From contig NZ_JAQZBC010000002.1 of NCBI RefSeq assembly GCF_029239295.1, forward strand, positions 124,001-188,000: a DNA stretch of 64,000 bases. Reading direction: 5' to 3'. The DNA comes from Sphingomonas sp. GTDB lineage: Bacteria > Pseudomonadota > Alphaproteobacteria > Sphingomonadales > Sphingomonadaceae. This document shows positions 17,307 to 25,107 of the stretch, in pieces. The notes beneath the pieces are model-generated. The model was not told the DNA's origin, made no database searches, and saw only the letters and a list, made by a program, of their open reading frames with translations. A program made the position numbers and the translations under genes. Every line of letters begins with the position of its first letter. The first letter of the stretch is position 1.

Positions 17307-20155
17307 GCCGCCACCTCGTCGCTCACCACGTCGGCACAGCGGTCGCACAACGCGCTGTCCTCGACCACCTCAGGCAGCAAGCGCCAGCAGCGCCCACACT
17401 TGTGATAATCAGTCCGGCTCACCGTCACTTCATCGCCCGGCGATACCTTCGCGACGATGAACGCCTCGGCCAGCTGGTCGACCGGCAGCGGCGTATCGGT
17501 GACGGTCACATCCGCCTCCAGGCTGGAGCGCACGATCTTCTCGCGGCGAAGCGGCTCGATCGCCTCGGTCACGCGCTCGCGAAGGCTGCGTACCTCTAGC
17601 CAGCGGACGCTGACGTCCTCGCCCGCTTCCGCCGGCAGTTCCGGCCAGTCGAGGAAATGCACCGAGCCATCCTCGCTCGGGAAGCGCGATTGCCACACTT
17701 CCTCGGCGGTGAAGACCAGCACCGGCGCGGCCCAGCGCACCATCGCGTGGAACAGCACATCCAGCATCGTGCGATAGGCACGCCGCTTCACGTCGTCCGG
17801 CGCGTCGCAATAGAGCGAATCCTTGCGGATATCGAAGAAGAAGGCCGACAGGTCTTCGTTCGCGAAATCGCTCAGCAAGCGGACGTAACCGTTGAAGTCG
17901 TAATCGGCGATCGCGCGCTTGAGCTGCTTGTCGAGCGCATGGACCAGATGGAGCATATACCGCTCCAGCTCAGGCCACTCGCTGACCGGCAGCTTCTCGC
18001 GATCGTCGAACCCGTCAAGCGCACCCAGCAGATAGCGGAAGGTGTTCCTGAGCTTGCGATACTGGTCCGCGACACCAGCCAGGATCTCCTTGCCGATGCG
18101 GTGATCCTCGGTGAAATCCACCGACAGCGCCCACAGCCGCAGGATGTCAGCGCCATAATCGCGCATCAGATCGAGCGGGTTGATCGTGTTGCCCAGGCTC
18201 TTGGACATCTTCATGCCCTTGGCGTCCATCGTGAAGCCGTGCGTCAGCACCGCATCATAGGGCGCCCGCCCGCGCGTGCCGCAGCTTTCCAGCAGCGAAG
18301 ATTGGAACCAGCCGCGATGCTGATCCGATCCTTCGAGATACAGGTCCGCCGGCCACGACAATTCCGGCCAGCGCCCGCTTCCCAGCACAAAGGCATGGGT
18401 GCAGCCCGAATCGAACCACACGTCGAGAATGTCGGTGACGCGCTCGTAATCCGCGGAGTCGCGACCTTCGCCGAGGAAGCCAGCCATCGCCTCGTCGGTC
18501 CAGGCATCGACGCCCTTCTCGCGGAAGGCCTCGACGATGCGCGCATTCACGTCCGCATCGACCAGCAACTCGCCCGTCGCACGATGAACGAACAGCGCGA
18601 TCGGTACGCCCCAGGCACGCTGGCGGCTGATCACCCAGTCCGGCCGCCCCTCGACCATCGCACCGATGCGGTTGCGCCCCTTTTCGGGCACGAAGCGAGT
18701 CGCAACGATCGCCGCCACGGCCTTCTGCCGCAGCGTGTCGCCACCCTCGATCGGCTTGTCGACCGCAATGAACCACTGCGGCGTGCAGCGGAAGATCACC
18801 TTGGCCTTGGAGCGCCAGGAATGCGGGTAGCTGTGCTTGAAATCGTCGCTCGCCGCGACCAGCGCGCCCGCTTCGCGCAGGTCGGTGCAGATCGGGCCAT
18901 CGCTGGCGACGAACTTCTTGTTGATGACGCTGCCCTGGCCGCCGAGCCACAGCCAGTCCGGCCGGTACATGCCAGCAGCATCCACCGCGAAGACCGGGTC
19001 GATGCCATGAGCCTTGCACAGCTCGAAATCGTCCTCGCCATGGTCGGGCGCCATGTGGACGAGGCCCGTGCCCGCATCAGTGGTGACGAAATCGCCCGGC
19101 AGGAACGGACGTGGCTTGGCAAAGAAGCCGCCCAGTTCATGCATCGGATGCCGCGCCACCGCGCCCGCCAGCTTCTCGCCGGTGAACGCCGCCAGCACCG
19201 TCACCGTGCCCGCCGCATCGCCGATCTTCACCACCACCGGATGCCCGATCCGCGCGCCGAAGCTCTCCAGCAGATCGCGCGCCACCAGCAGCGTGCGCGG
19301 CCCCTCCACCATGTCGTCGAAGCGCGCGAGGACGTATTCGACCTCCGGGCCGTAGGCGAGCGCCTGGTTGACCGGGATCGTCCACGGCGTCGTGGTCCAG
19401 ATCACCGCATGCGCGCCGACCAACTCCGGCGCGTTCGGCGCCTCGGTGATCTCGAACGCAACGTCGATCTGTGTCGACACCACGTCCTCATATTCAACCT
19501 CGGCTTCGGCCAGCGCGGTCTTCTCGACCGGGCTCCACATCACCGGCTTGGCGCCGCGATACAGCTGGCCCGTCTCGGCAAACTTCATCAGCTCGGAAAC
19601 GATCGTCGCTTCCGCGGCAAAGTCCATCGTCAGGTACGGCTTGTCCCAGTCACCGTTGACGCCCAGCCGCTTCAGCTGCTCGCGCTGCGTATCGACCCAC
19701 TTTTGGGCATAGGCGCGGCACTCGGCACGAAATTCCGCCGGCGGCACCTCGTCCTTGTTCAGCTTCTTCTTGCGATATTCTTCCTCAACCTTCCATTCGA
19801 TCGGAAGGCCATGGCAATCCCAGCCGGGCACATACGGCGCGTTCTTGCCCAGCAGCGTCTGGGTGCGCACCACCATATCCTTCAGGATATGGTTCAGCGC
19901 GTGGCCGATGTGCATGTCGCCATTGGCGTACGGCGGACCATCGTGGAGGATGAACTTCTCGCGCCCGGCGCGCTGTTCGCGCAGCCGCTGGTACAGGCCC
20001 AGCCGCTGCCACCGCTCCAGAATCGCGGGCTCCTTCTGCGGCAGACCTGCCTTCATCGGGAAAGCAGTCTTCGGCAGGAAGACAGTGTCGCGCCAATCCT
20101 TCTGATCGGCAGTCGGTGCGGAGGGTGTATCGTCGGCCATGGGTGCCGCGCGCAT
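17303..20155 (-). CDS. ileS: Isoleucyl-tRNA synthetase
   Basis: 950 residues. The class I HIGH motif appears as GDMHIGHALNHILKD, and the KMSKS loop as MKMSKSLGN. The editing domain lies between them (GTGLVHMAPDHGEDDF), and a C-terminal zinc-type tail contains CGRCWRLLPEV followed by LCDRC. This is the bacterial type with a zinc finger at the C-terminus. ATG at 20155 was chosen because GAGGT sits 9 bases upstream; a second ATG is five codons further in. The gene lies between ribF and lspA in one run. Confidence 0.97.
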   Translation of the reverse strand: MRAAPMADDTPSAPTADQKDWRDTVFLPKTAFPMKAGLPQKEPAILERWQRLGLYQRLREQRAGREKFILHDGPPYANGDMHIGHALNHILKDMVVRTQTLLGKNAPYVPGWDCHGLPIEWKVEEEYRKKKLNKDEVPPAEFRAECRAYAQKWVDTQREQLKRLGVNGDWDKPYLTMDFAAEATIVSELMKFAETGQLYRGAKPVMWSPVEKTALAEAEVEYEDVVSTQIDVAFEITEAPNAPELVGAHAVIWTTTPWTIPVNQALAYGPEVEYVLARFDDMVEGPRTLLVARDLLESFGARIGHPVVVKIGDAAGTVTVLAAFTGEKLAGAVARHPMHELGGFFAKPRPFLPGDFVTTDAGTGLVHMAPDHGEDDFELCKAHGIDPVFAVDAAGMYRPDWLWLGGQGSVINKKFVASDGPICTDLREAGALVAASDDFKHSYPHSWRSKAKVIFRCTPQWFIAVDKPIEGGDTLRQKAVAAIVATRFVPEKGRNRIGAMVEGRPDWVISRQRAWGVPIALFVHRATGELLVDADVNARIVEAFREKGVDAWTDEAMAGFLGEGRDSADYERVTDILDVWFDSGCTHAFVLGSGRWPELSWPADLYLEGSDQHRGWFQSSLLESCGTRGRAPYDAVLTHGFTMDAKGMKMSKSLGNTINPLDLMRDYGADILRLWALSVDFTEDHRIGKEILAGVADQYRKLRNTFRYLLGALDGFDDREKLPVSEWPELERYMLHLVHALDKQLKRAIADYDFNGYVRLLSDFANEDLSAFFFDIRKDSLYCDAPDDVKRRAYRTMLDVLFHAMVRWAAPVLVFTAEEVWQSRFPSEDGSVHFLDWPELPAEAGEDVSVRWLEVRSLRERVTEAIEPLRREKIVRSSLEADVTVTDTPLPVDQLAEAFIVAKVSPGDEVTVSRTDYHKCGRCWRLLPEVVEDSALCDRCADVVSDEVAA

Positions 20156-20187
20156 TACGGCTTTACCTCCCCTCCCTGCAAGGAGGG

Positions 20188-21129
20188 TTAGCGCGCCAGC
20201 AGTTCGCGCGCCTTGTCGCAGTCCGCCGCCATTTGCGTAGTCAGCGCCTCAAGCGTGTCGAATTTTGCCTCCGGCCGCAGAAAATCGACCAGCGCGACGT
20301 CGATCACCTGCCCGTAAAGATCGCCGGAAAAATCGAACAGATATGGCTCAAGCAGTTCCTTGGGCGGATCGAAGCTCGGCCGGATCCCCAGGTTCGCCGC
20401 GCCATCGAACACGCGTCCGTCCTCCAACGTCACTCGCACCGCGTAGATGCCGTAAGCGGGCCGCAGATAGTTGCCGAGATCGACATTGGCGGTGGGGTAG
20501 CCGATCTCACGTCCCAGCTTGTCGCCGTGACGCACCTCGCCGCGAATGGTGAACGGCCGCGTCAGCAGTCGCGCGGCGTCGCGTGGACGCCCTTGGCGCA
20601 GCGCGCTGCGAATGCTGGTGGATGACACCTTTTCTCCGTCGAGCGCGACTGCGCCGACGGTATCTGCGGACAGTCCGAGATCGCGGCCCAATGCGGCGAG
20701 CATGGCCACGTCGCCCGATCGCCCCTTGCCGAAGGTGAAGTCGGCGCCGGTCACCACACCCGCCGCGCCAACCTGGCCGATCAGCCGCGACGTGACGAAC
20801 GCCTCCGCCGATTCCGCCGCAAGCGCCGCGTCAAAGTGAAACACAAGCAGCGCATCCGCGCCGGCCTGTCGGACCAGCTCGGCCCGCTGATCAAGCGTTG
20901 TCAGCCGGAACCACGGCGTGTCGGGCTTGAAGAACCGCATCGGATGCGGATCAAATGTTGCGACCAAGGCTGGACGCCCCTCAGCGCGGGCGCGCTCCAC
21001 GGCACGTCCGACCACTGCCTGATGGCCAAGGTGAAAGCCGTCGAAATTGCCCAGAGCGACGATCGCGCCGCGCAACGGCTCGGGCAACGCCTCGCTATCG
21101 TCCAGCCTGATGGGTCCCTGCCGCTCCAT
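20188..21129 (-). CDS. ribF: Bifunctional riboflavin kinase / FMN adenylyltransferase
   Basis: 313 residues. The N-terminal FAD synthetase domain has ALGNFDGFHLGHQ with the nucleotidyltransferase-type HxGH, and FTFGKGRSGD. The C-terminal riboflavin kinase domain starts near residue 185 with GEVRHGDKLGREIGYPTAN. It makes FMN and FAD from riboflavin. It follows folA by 26 bases and precedes ileS by 32 bases, the ribF-ileS-lspA order common in Proteobacteria. Confidence 0.96.
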   Translation of the reverse strand: MERQGPIRLDDSEALPEPLRGAIVALGNFDGFHLGHQAVVGRAVERARAEGRPALVATFDPHPMRFFKPDTPWFRLTTLDQRAELVRQAGADALLVFHFDAALAAESAEAFVTSRLIGQVGAAGVVTGADFTFGKGRSGDVAMLAALGRDLGLSADTVGAVALDGEKVSSTSIRSALRQGRPRDAARLLTRPFTIRGEVRHGDKLGREIGYPTANVDLGNYLRPAYGIYAVRVTLEDGRVFDGAANLGIRPSFDPPKELLEPYLFDFSGDLYGQVIDVALVDFLRPEAKFDTLEALTTQMAADCDKARELLAR

Positions 21130-21155
21130 TGCAGCGGCGCATAGCGGCCTGTGGG

Positions 21156-21635
21156 TCAGCGCACCAGTGTCACGAAGCTGAAGGCGGGCCGGTCGCCCTC
21201 GGCGGGATGATCCTCGCGAAAGATCTCGCGCCAGCCGGTGAAGGGAGGCACGATCGTCTCGCCGTCAGGCGTCGCATGAACCTCCGTCAGTTCGACGCGG
21301 TCGGCACGATTGGAGAAGAGCGCGAACACGTCCGCGCCGCCGATCACAGCGGCATCGTTCCCGGCGAGCGAAAGCGCTTCTTCAGGGCTATGCGCGACCT
21401 CTGCACCCGCCGCCTGCCAAGCGGTATCGCGGGTCAGAACGATATGGCGCCGGCCGGGTAGTGGGGACGGGAAGCTCTCGAACGTCTTGCGCCCCATGAT
21501 CATCGGACGACCAAGGGTCTGCGCCTTGAACCGCTTGAGATCCGCCGGCAGATGCCACGGCAGCCCGCCATCACGTCCGATGACGCCATTGGCCGCACGC
21601 GCTAGATGAAGCGTCAGGGTGGCAGGCGCTGACAT
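21156..21635 (-). CDS. folA: Dihydrofolate reductase
   Basis: 159 residues from ATG at 21635. Motifs are ARAANGVIGRDGGLPWHLPADL (active-site Met20-loop region with the following acid), GRPMIMGRKTFESF (NADPH binding) and AAVIGGADVF. The enzyme regenerates tetrahydrofolate, needed because thyA oxidises folate. The start is one base after the TAA of the 40-residue ORF (TAAGATG), so its translation is probably coupled to that ORF. An upstream extension of the frame is possible but would overlap that ORF. Confidence 0.95.
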   Translation of the reverse strand: MSAPATLTLHLARAANGVIGRDGGLPWHLPADLKRFKAQTLGRPMIMGRKTFESFPSPLPGRRHIVLTRDTAWQAAGAEVAHSPEEALSLAGNDAAVIGGADVFALFSNRADRVELTEVHATPDGETIVPPFTGWREIFREDHPAEGDRPAFSFVTLVR

Positions 21636-21636
21636 C

Positions 21637-21759
21637 TTACCGAGCGCCGCCTTCGTTCGCGACCGGCGCAGCGGCGTTCGACGGAGCTGGAGGGCTACCG
21701 AACTGAAGCAGCAAGGCGGCAAGAGTCGCCGTGCTGATGGTGATGAGATATTCGCGCAT
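21637..21759 (-). CDS. Small membrane/exported peptide between thyA and folA
   Basis: A 40-residue ORF starting ATG at 21759 with GGGAGG at good distance. It begins MREYLITISTATLAALLLQF: one hydrophobic segment after a short charged head, then a small A/P-rich tail. It could be a membrane peptide or a short exported one. A longer version of the same frame starts at 21828, where ATGA overlaps the thyA stop (63 residues), but the inner start has the clear ribosome-binding site and lies just behind a palindromic operator-like element. Its stop is one base from the folA start. I do not recognise a family; the role is unknown. Confidence 0.6.
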   Translation of the reverse strand: MREYLITISTATLAALLLQFGSPPAPSNAAAPVANEGGAR

Positions 21760-21777
21760 CCTGACCTCCCGAACTAC

Positions 21778-21793
21778 GATTACAGATGTAGTC
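21778..21793 (-). promoter_or_regulatory. BlaI/MecI/CopY-like palindromic operator
   Basis: GATTACAGATGTAGTC contains the dyad TACA-GA-TGTA, with outer GA and TC also symmetrical. TACA-N2-TGTA is the core of operators bound by the BlaI/MecI/CopY winged-helix repressors. It lies 18 bases before the 40-residue ORF. A possible promoter on the same strand has TTGCAG, 17 bases, then GACTAA, which would put the transcription start within the palindrome. No BlaI-family gene is in the window. Confidence 0.5.
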
Positions 21794-21824
21794 TTAGTCG
21801 CTGAACCGGAGGTGAACTGCAAGG

Positions 21825-22619
21825 TCATACTGCGACCGGCGCCTTGATATGCGGCTGCGCTTCGTAGCCGTGGAGCGCGTAATCCTCATATTCATACTGG
21901 TCGATACCGGCGGGCTTCCGCAGGATCTCGAGTCGCGGCAACGTGCTCGGCTCGCGCGTCAGCTGAAGCCGCGCCTGCTCCAGATGATTGGAATACAGGT
22001 GGCAATCGCCGCCGGTCCAGATGAACTCGCCAACCTCCAGCCCGCATTGCTGCGCCAGCATGTGCGTGAGCAATGCGTAGCTCGCGATGTTGAACGGCAC
22101 CCCCAGGAAGATGTCGGCCGACCGTTGATAAAGCTGCAGCGACAAACGGCCGTTCGCGACATGGGTCTGGAACAGGCAATGGCACGGCGCCAACGCCATG
22201 GCGTGCAAGTCGCCGGGGTTCCAAGCGGTTACGATCTGACGGCGCGAGGCGGGATTGGTGCGGATGTCCTCGATCAACCCCTTGATCTGGTCGATATGGC
22301 GACCGTCCGGGGTCTCCCAATCGCGCCACTGCTTGCCATAGACGGGCCCAAGATCGCCGCTGTCGTCGGCCCATTCGTCCCAGATGCTGACCTTGCGGTC
22401 CTGCAGCCAGCGCACGTTGGTGTCGCCGCGCAGGAACCACAGCAGCTCGATGATGATCGACCGCAAATGCAGCTTCTTGGTGGTGAGTACCGGGAACCCC
22501 TTGGCCAGATCGAACCGCATCTGATGGCCGAAGACGCTGAGCGTTCCCGTGCCCGTGCGGTCCATCTGCTCGACGCCCGAATCGAGCACGCGAGCCATTA
22601 GGTCGAGATATTGGCGCAT
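21825..22619 (-). CDS. thyA: Thymidylate synthase
   Basis: 264 residues, the E. coli length. The nucleophile C146 lies in [21 protein letters not shown], the folate-site stretch [11 protein letters not shown] and the dUMP-binding [16 protein letters not shown] are intact. It methylates dUMP to dTMP using methylene-tetrahydrofolate. It heads the thyA - small ORF - folA - ribF - ileS run and is divergent from the JAMM-domain gene. Confidence 0.97.
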   Translation of the reverse strand: MRQYLDLMARVLDSGVEQMDRTGTGTLSVFGHQMRFDLAKGFPVLTTKKLHLRSIIIELLWFLRGDTNVRWLQDRKVSIWDEWADDSGDLGPVYGKQWRDWETPDGRHIDQIKGLIEDIRTNPASRRQIVTAWNPGDLHAMALAPCHCLFQTHVANGRLSLQLYQRSADIFLGVPFNIASYALLTHMLAQQCGLEVGEFIWTGGDCHLYSNHLEQARLQLTREPSTLPRLEILRKPAGIDQYEYEDYALHGYEAQPHIKAPVAV

Positions 22620-22696
22620 CGCGACGGCCTACAGCCACCGCGGTGCGGTTCCAAGCACCCTGGTCGCGTGCGGTGGGATAGCGCCGTTACGGAGCC

Positions 22697-23107
22697 ATGG
22701 CCTTGCGCCACGCGGTGACGCCCGGAGAAGCGAAGGAGATGCAGAATCTTGACCCCGCGACGGTGCAGCACCTTCAAACCCTGGCGGGGGCAAGGCACGA
22801 GTCGGTAGCCTTCGTCTTTCTCAACACGGCCGGGGCGACGCTGGGGCTTCAGCACGTGTCCTCATGCGAGATGGCATCGGTGGAGGTGCCGCTCCGCTCG
22901 GTGGTGGGCGTGGCCCTCGCGATGGGCGCGCGCGAGATCGTAATGGCGCACAATCATCCCTCCGGCGATCCCGAGCCAACGGCGGAGGATTTTCGTACGA
23001 CCCGCCGTGTGGCGGATGTGCTGAGCAGCCTAGGGATTCGGCTCGTCGACCATCTCGTGCTGGCTGGCGACGCCATGGTCAGCTTTCGCGCCCGTGGTCT
23101 TTTGTGA
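22697..23107 (+). CDS. Stand-alone RadC C-terminal (JAMM/MPN) domain protein
   Basis: 136 residues. The metalloprotease-like motif is HNHPSGDPEPTAED, with the acidic residue of the first strand probably in the ASVEVPLRSV region. The helix-hairpin-helix N-terminal domain of full RadC is absent, so the protein is about half the usual length. ATG at 22697 has GGAG close by; ATG at 22739 is an alternative start. RadC-type JAMM proteins have no settled function despite the old DNA-repair name. Its last 78 bases overlap the 3' end of the methyltransferase gene on the other strand. Confidence 0.8.
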   Translation: MALRHAVTPGEAKEMQNLDPATVQHLQTLAGARHESVAFVFLNTAGATLGLQHVSSCEMASVEVPLRSVVGVALAMGAREIVMAHNHPSGDPEPTAEDFRTTRRVADVLSSLGIRLVDHLVLAGDAMVSFRARGLL

Positions 23108-23863
23108 CGGCGGAAGGCGGCAGGATTTGATATCCTTTGGTTCGGGCCGCTCACCCACCGCCCGGAACGTCGCAAGATACCCCCCGGCCGAGGCCATCGG
23201 GGTCATCGCGACCAGTTGATATCCCACCGCCCCGAATTCGCAGCGGAGCAGCGCGGGCGGCGTGCCGTGGTTCGCCGTCGGGCGATCCGCATCTACCACT
23301 ACCACCAACCCACCCGGGCGAAGCGCGGGGCGCATACGCCAGAGGAACTCATACGGCTCCTCGATCTCATGATACATATGCACCATGAAAATGCGGTCGA
23401 AGCTGTTTTCCGGCAGTTTGGGATCCGCGCCCTCACCCAGCTTCACGCTCACATTGTCCAGCCGTTCGCGTGCCACGCGCTCGGCCAATGTGTCGCGGAC
23501 CGCGGGGATCACGTCCTGCGCTAGAACGCGGCCCTCCTCTCCCACCTTCTGCGCCAGGCGAATGGTATAATATCCCTCGCCCGCGCCGATGTCGGCCACG
23601 GTAATGCCCGGCTTGATCTCGGCCTTGGCCATCACCGCCGCGGCCTCGTTCAGCCGGTCACGCGCTTCTTCGTTCGACCACCGCGACGACACGATGGTCG
23701 CCACAGGACGATCGGCAACCGGGAACGGGCCAGGCTCCTTCGGCTCCTTCTTGATGAGCGGCTCACCCCCATCACAGGCAGCAAGCAGGAGCAGCGCCAG
23801 CGCCAACGCACGGCGCCGGCCGGTGCGCTGGCGTGGAAGAGAATGAGGGGAGGCGTCGGGCAC
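23030..23863 (-). CDS. Class I SAM-dependent methyltransferase with a lipoprotein-type signal
   Basis: 277 residues from GTG at 23861-23863, two bases after the prfB stop. The N-terminus has twin arginines and a hydrophobic core ending LLLLAACDGG, which looks like a lipobox. The domain from about residue 75 is a Rossmann methyltransferase: motif I is VADIGAGEGYYTIRLA, with later SFDRIFMVHMYHEIEEP and LRPGGLVVVVDA. The export signal conflicts with SAM being cytoplasmic, so the enzyme may be inactive, membrane-tethered on the inner face, or use a different ligand. The C-terminal 26 codons overlap the JAMM gene. Confidence 0.82.
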   Translation of the reverse strand: MPDASPHSLPRQRTGRRRALALALLLLAACDGGEPLIKKEPKEPGPFPVADRPVATIVSSRWSNEEARDRLNEAAAVMAKAEIKPGITVADIGAGEGYYTIRLAQKVGEEGRVLAQDVIPAVRDTLAERVARERLDNVSVKLGEGADPKLPENSFDRIFMVHMYHEIEEPYEFLWRMRPALRPGGLVVVVDADRPTANHGTPPALLRCEFGAVGYQLVAMTPMASAGGYLATFRAVGERPEPKDIKSCRLPPSQKTTGAKADHGVASQHEMVDEPNP

Positions 23864-23865
23864 GC

Positions 23866-24993
23866 TCAGTCGACGTCTTCCACCTCGACTGCCTCACCCG
23901 TCACGCGCTGCGCCAGCGCGGCGGCCATGAAGTCGTCGAGATCCCCGTCGAGCACGTCGCCCGGCGAGGTCGATGTTGCGCCCGTGCGCAGATCCTTCAC
24001 CAGCTGATACGGCTGAAGCACATAGGATCGGATCTGGTGGCCCCAGCCAATGTCGGTCTTCGCCGCATTGATCGTGTTGGCCTCTTCCTCACGCTTGCGC
24101 AGTTCGTGCTCGTACAGGCGCGCGCGCAGCTGATTGTAGGCCTCGGCCTTGTTCTTGTGCTGCGATCGCTGGTTCTGGCAGGCGACCACGATACCGGTCG
24201 GCAAGTGAGTGATACGCACCGCCGAGTCGGTCGTGTTGATGTGCTGCCCACCCGCACCCGACGCACGATAGGTGTCGATGCGCAGCTCGCTGTCGTTGAT
24301 CTCGATGTCGATCGAATCGTCGATCACCGGATAGACCCACACGCTCGAAAAGCTGGTGTGGCGGCGTGCCGAGCTGTCATACGGGCTGATGCGGACCAGA
24401 CGGTGCACACCGCTTTCGACCTTGGCATAGCCATAGGCGTTCTCGCCCTTCACCAGCAACGTTGCCGACTTGATACCCGCCTGCTCACCGGCATGATAGT
24501 CGATCAGTTCGACCTTATAGCCCTGCCGTTCGGCCCAGCGCGTGTACATGCGCTGAAGCATTTCGGCCCAGTCCTGGCTCTCGGTACCGCCGGCGCCCGC
24601 GTTGATTTCGATATAGGTGTCGTTGGCATCGGCTTCGCCTGACAGCAGCGCCTTTACCTTGTCCTTCTGCGCCCGTTCCGCGAGTTGGGCGAGCGCCGTC
24701 GTGCCTTCCGACGCCATTTCCTCGTCGCCCTCGGCTTCGGCCATCTCGATCAATTCGGATGTGTCGCTGAGTTCACGCTCGATCGTGCGCGTGGCGGTGA
24801 TCGCCTCTTCCAGCCGGCGACGCTCGCGCATCACGTCCTGCGCGCCCTTGGGGTCGTTCCACAGCGTCGGATCCTCGACCCGCGCGTTCAGTTCGTCGAG
24901 GCGCCGCAGCGCACGATCCCAATCGAGGCTGCGCCGGAGCAGCGCGAGCGCCTCGTTGATCGTTGCGACATGGGCCTGCGCTTCGGCGCGCAT
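23866..24993 (-). CDS. prfB: Peptide chain release factor 2
   Basis: 375 residues. The GGQ loop that triggers peptidyl-tRNA hydrolysis is [15 protein letters not shown], and the stop-codon recognition region reads [18 protein letters not shown], where E. coli RF2 has SPF. The N-terminal helices read through without an in-frame stop, so the programmed +1 frameshift seen in E. coli and many other bacteria is absent. It recognises UGA and UAA. It lies between mrcA and the methyltransferase gene. Confidence 0.96.
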   Translation of the reverse strand: MRAEAQAHVATINEALALLRRSLDWDRALRRLDELNARVEDPTLWNDPKGAQDVMRERRRLEEAITATRTIERELSDTSELIEMAEAEGDEEMASEGTTALAQLAERAQKDKVKALLSGEADANDTYIEINAGAGGTESQDWAEMLQRMYTRWAERQGYKVELIDYHAGEQAGIKSATLLVKGENAYGYAKVESGVHRLVRISPYDSSARRHTSFSSVWVYPVIDDSIDIEINDSELRIDTYRASGAGGQHINTTDSAVRITHLPTGIVVACQNQRSQHKNKAEAYNQLRARLYEHELRKREEEANTINAAKTDIGWGHQIRSYVLQPYQLVKDLRTGATSTSPGDVLDGDLDDFMAAALAQRVTGEAVEVEDVD

Positions 24994-25015
24994 GGTAATT
25001 CTCCAATTCCGTCAG

Positions 25016-25080
25016 ACCAGCGGGGTGCGGGAATCCAGTAACGCGGCCCAGCCGGCCGATGAATTCCCGTGGTGCGGGGA
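25016..25080. repeat. Structured extragenic palindrome between mrcA and prfB
   Basis: Within the 114-base gap, GGGAAT and ATTCCC can pair around an inner CGGCC/GGCCG stem, and the right edge reads GTGCGGGGATGACG. The right edge resembles the element at 49236-49258 (CCGGGGTGACG). This looks like an eroded member of a dispersed extragenic palindrome family; copy number elsewhere cannot be judged here. Confidence 0.35.
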
Positions 25081-25107
25081 TGACGATCTAAATAACAAAG
25101 CGGCGAC

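Noticed and set aside
17657..20191. 844-codon open frame antisense to ileS
   Set aside because: ileS has all its motifs on the other strand; this frame is R/H/Q-rich with no recognisable domain.
23866..24993. Programmed frameshift in prfB
   Set aside because: The coding frame is continuous through the N-terminal helices, with no in-frame TGA.
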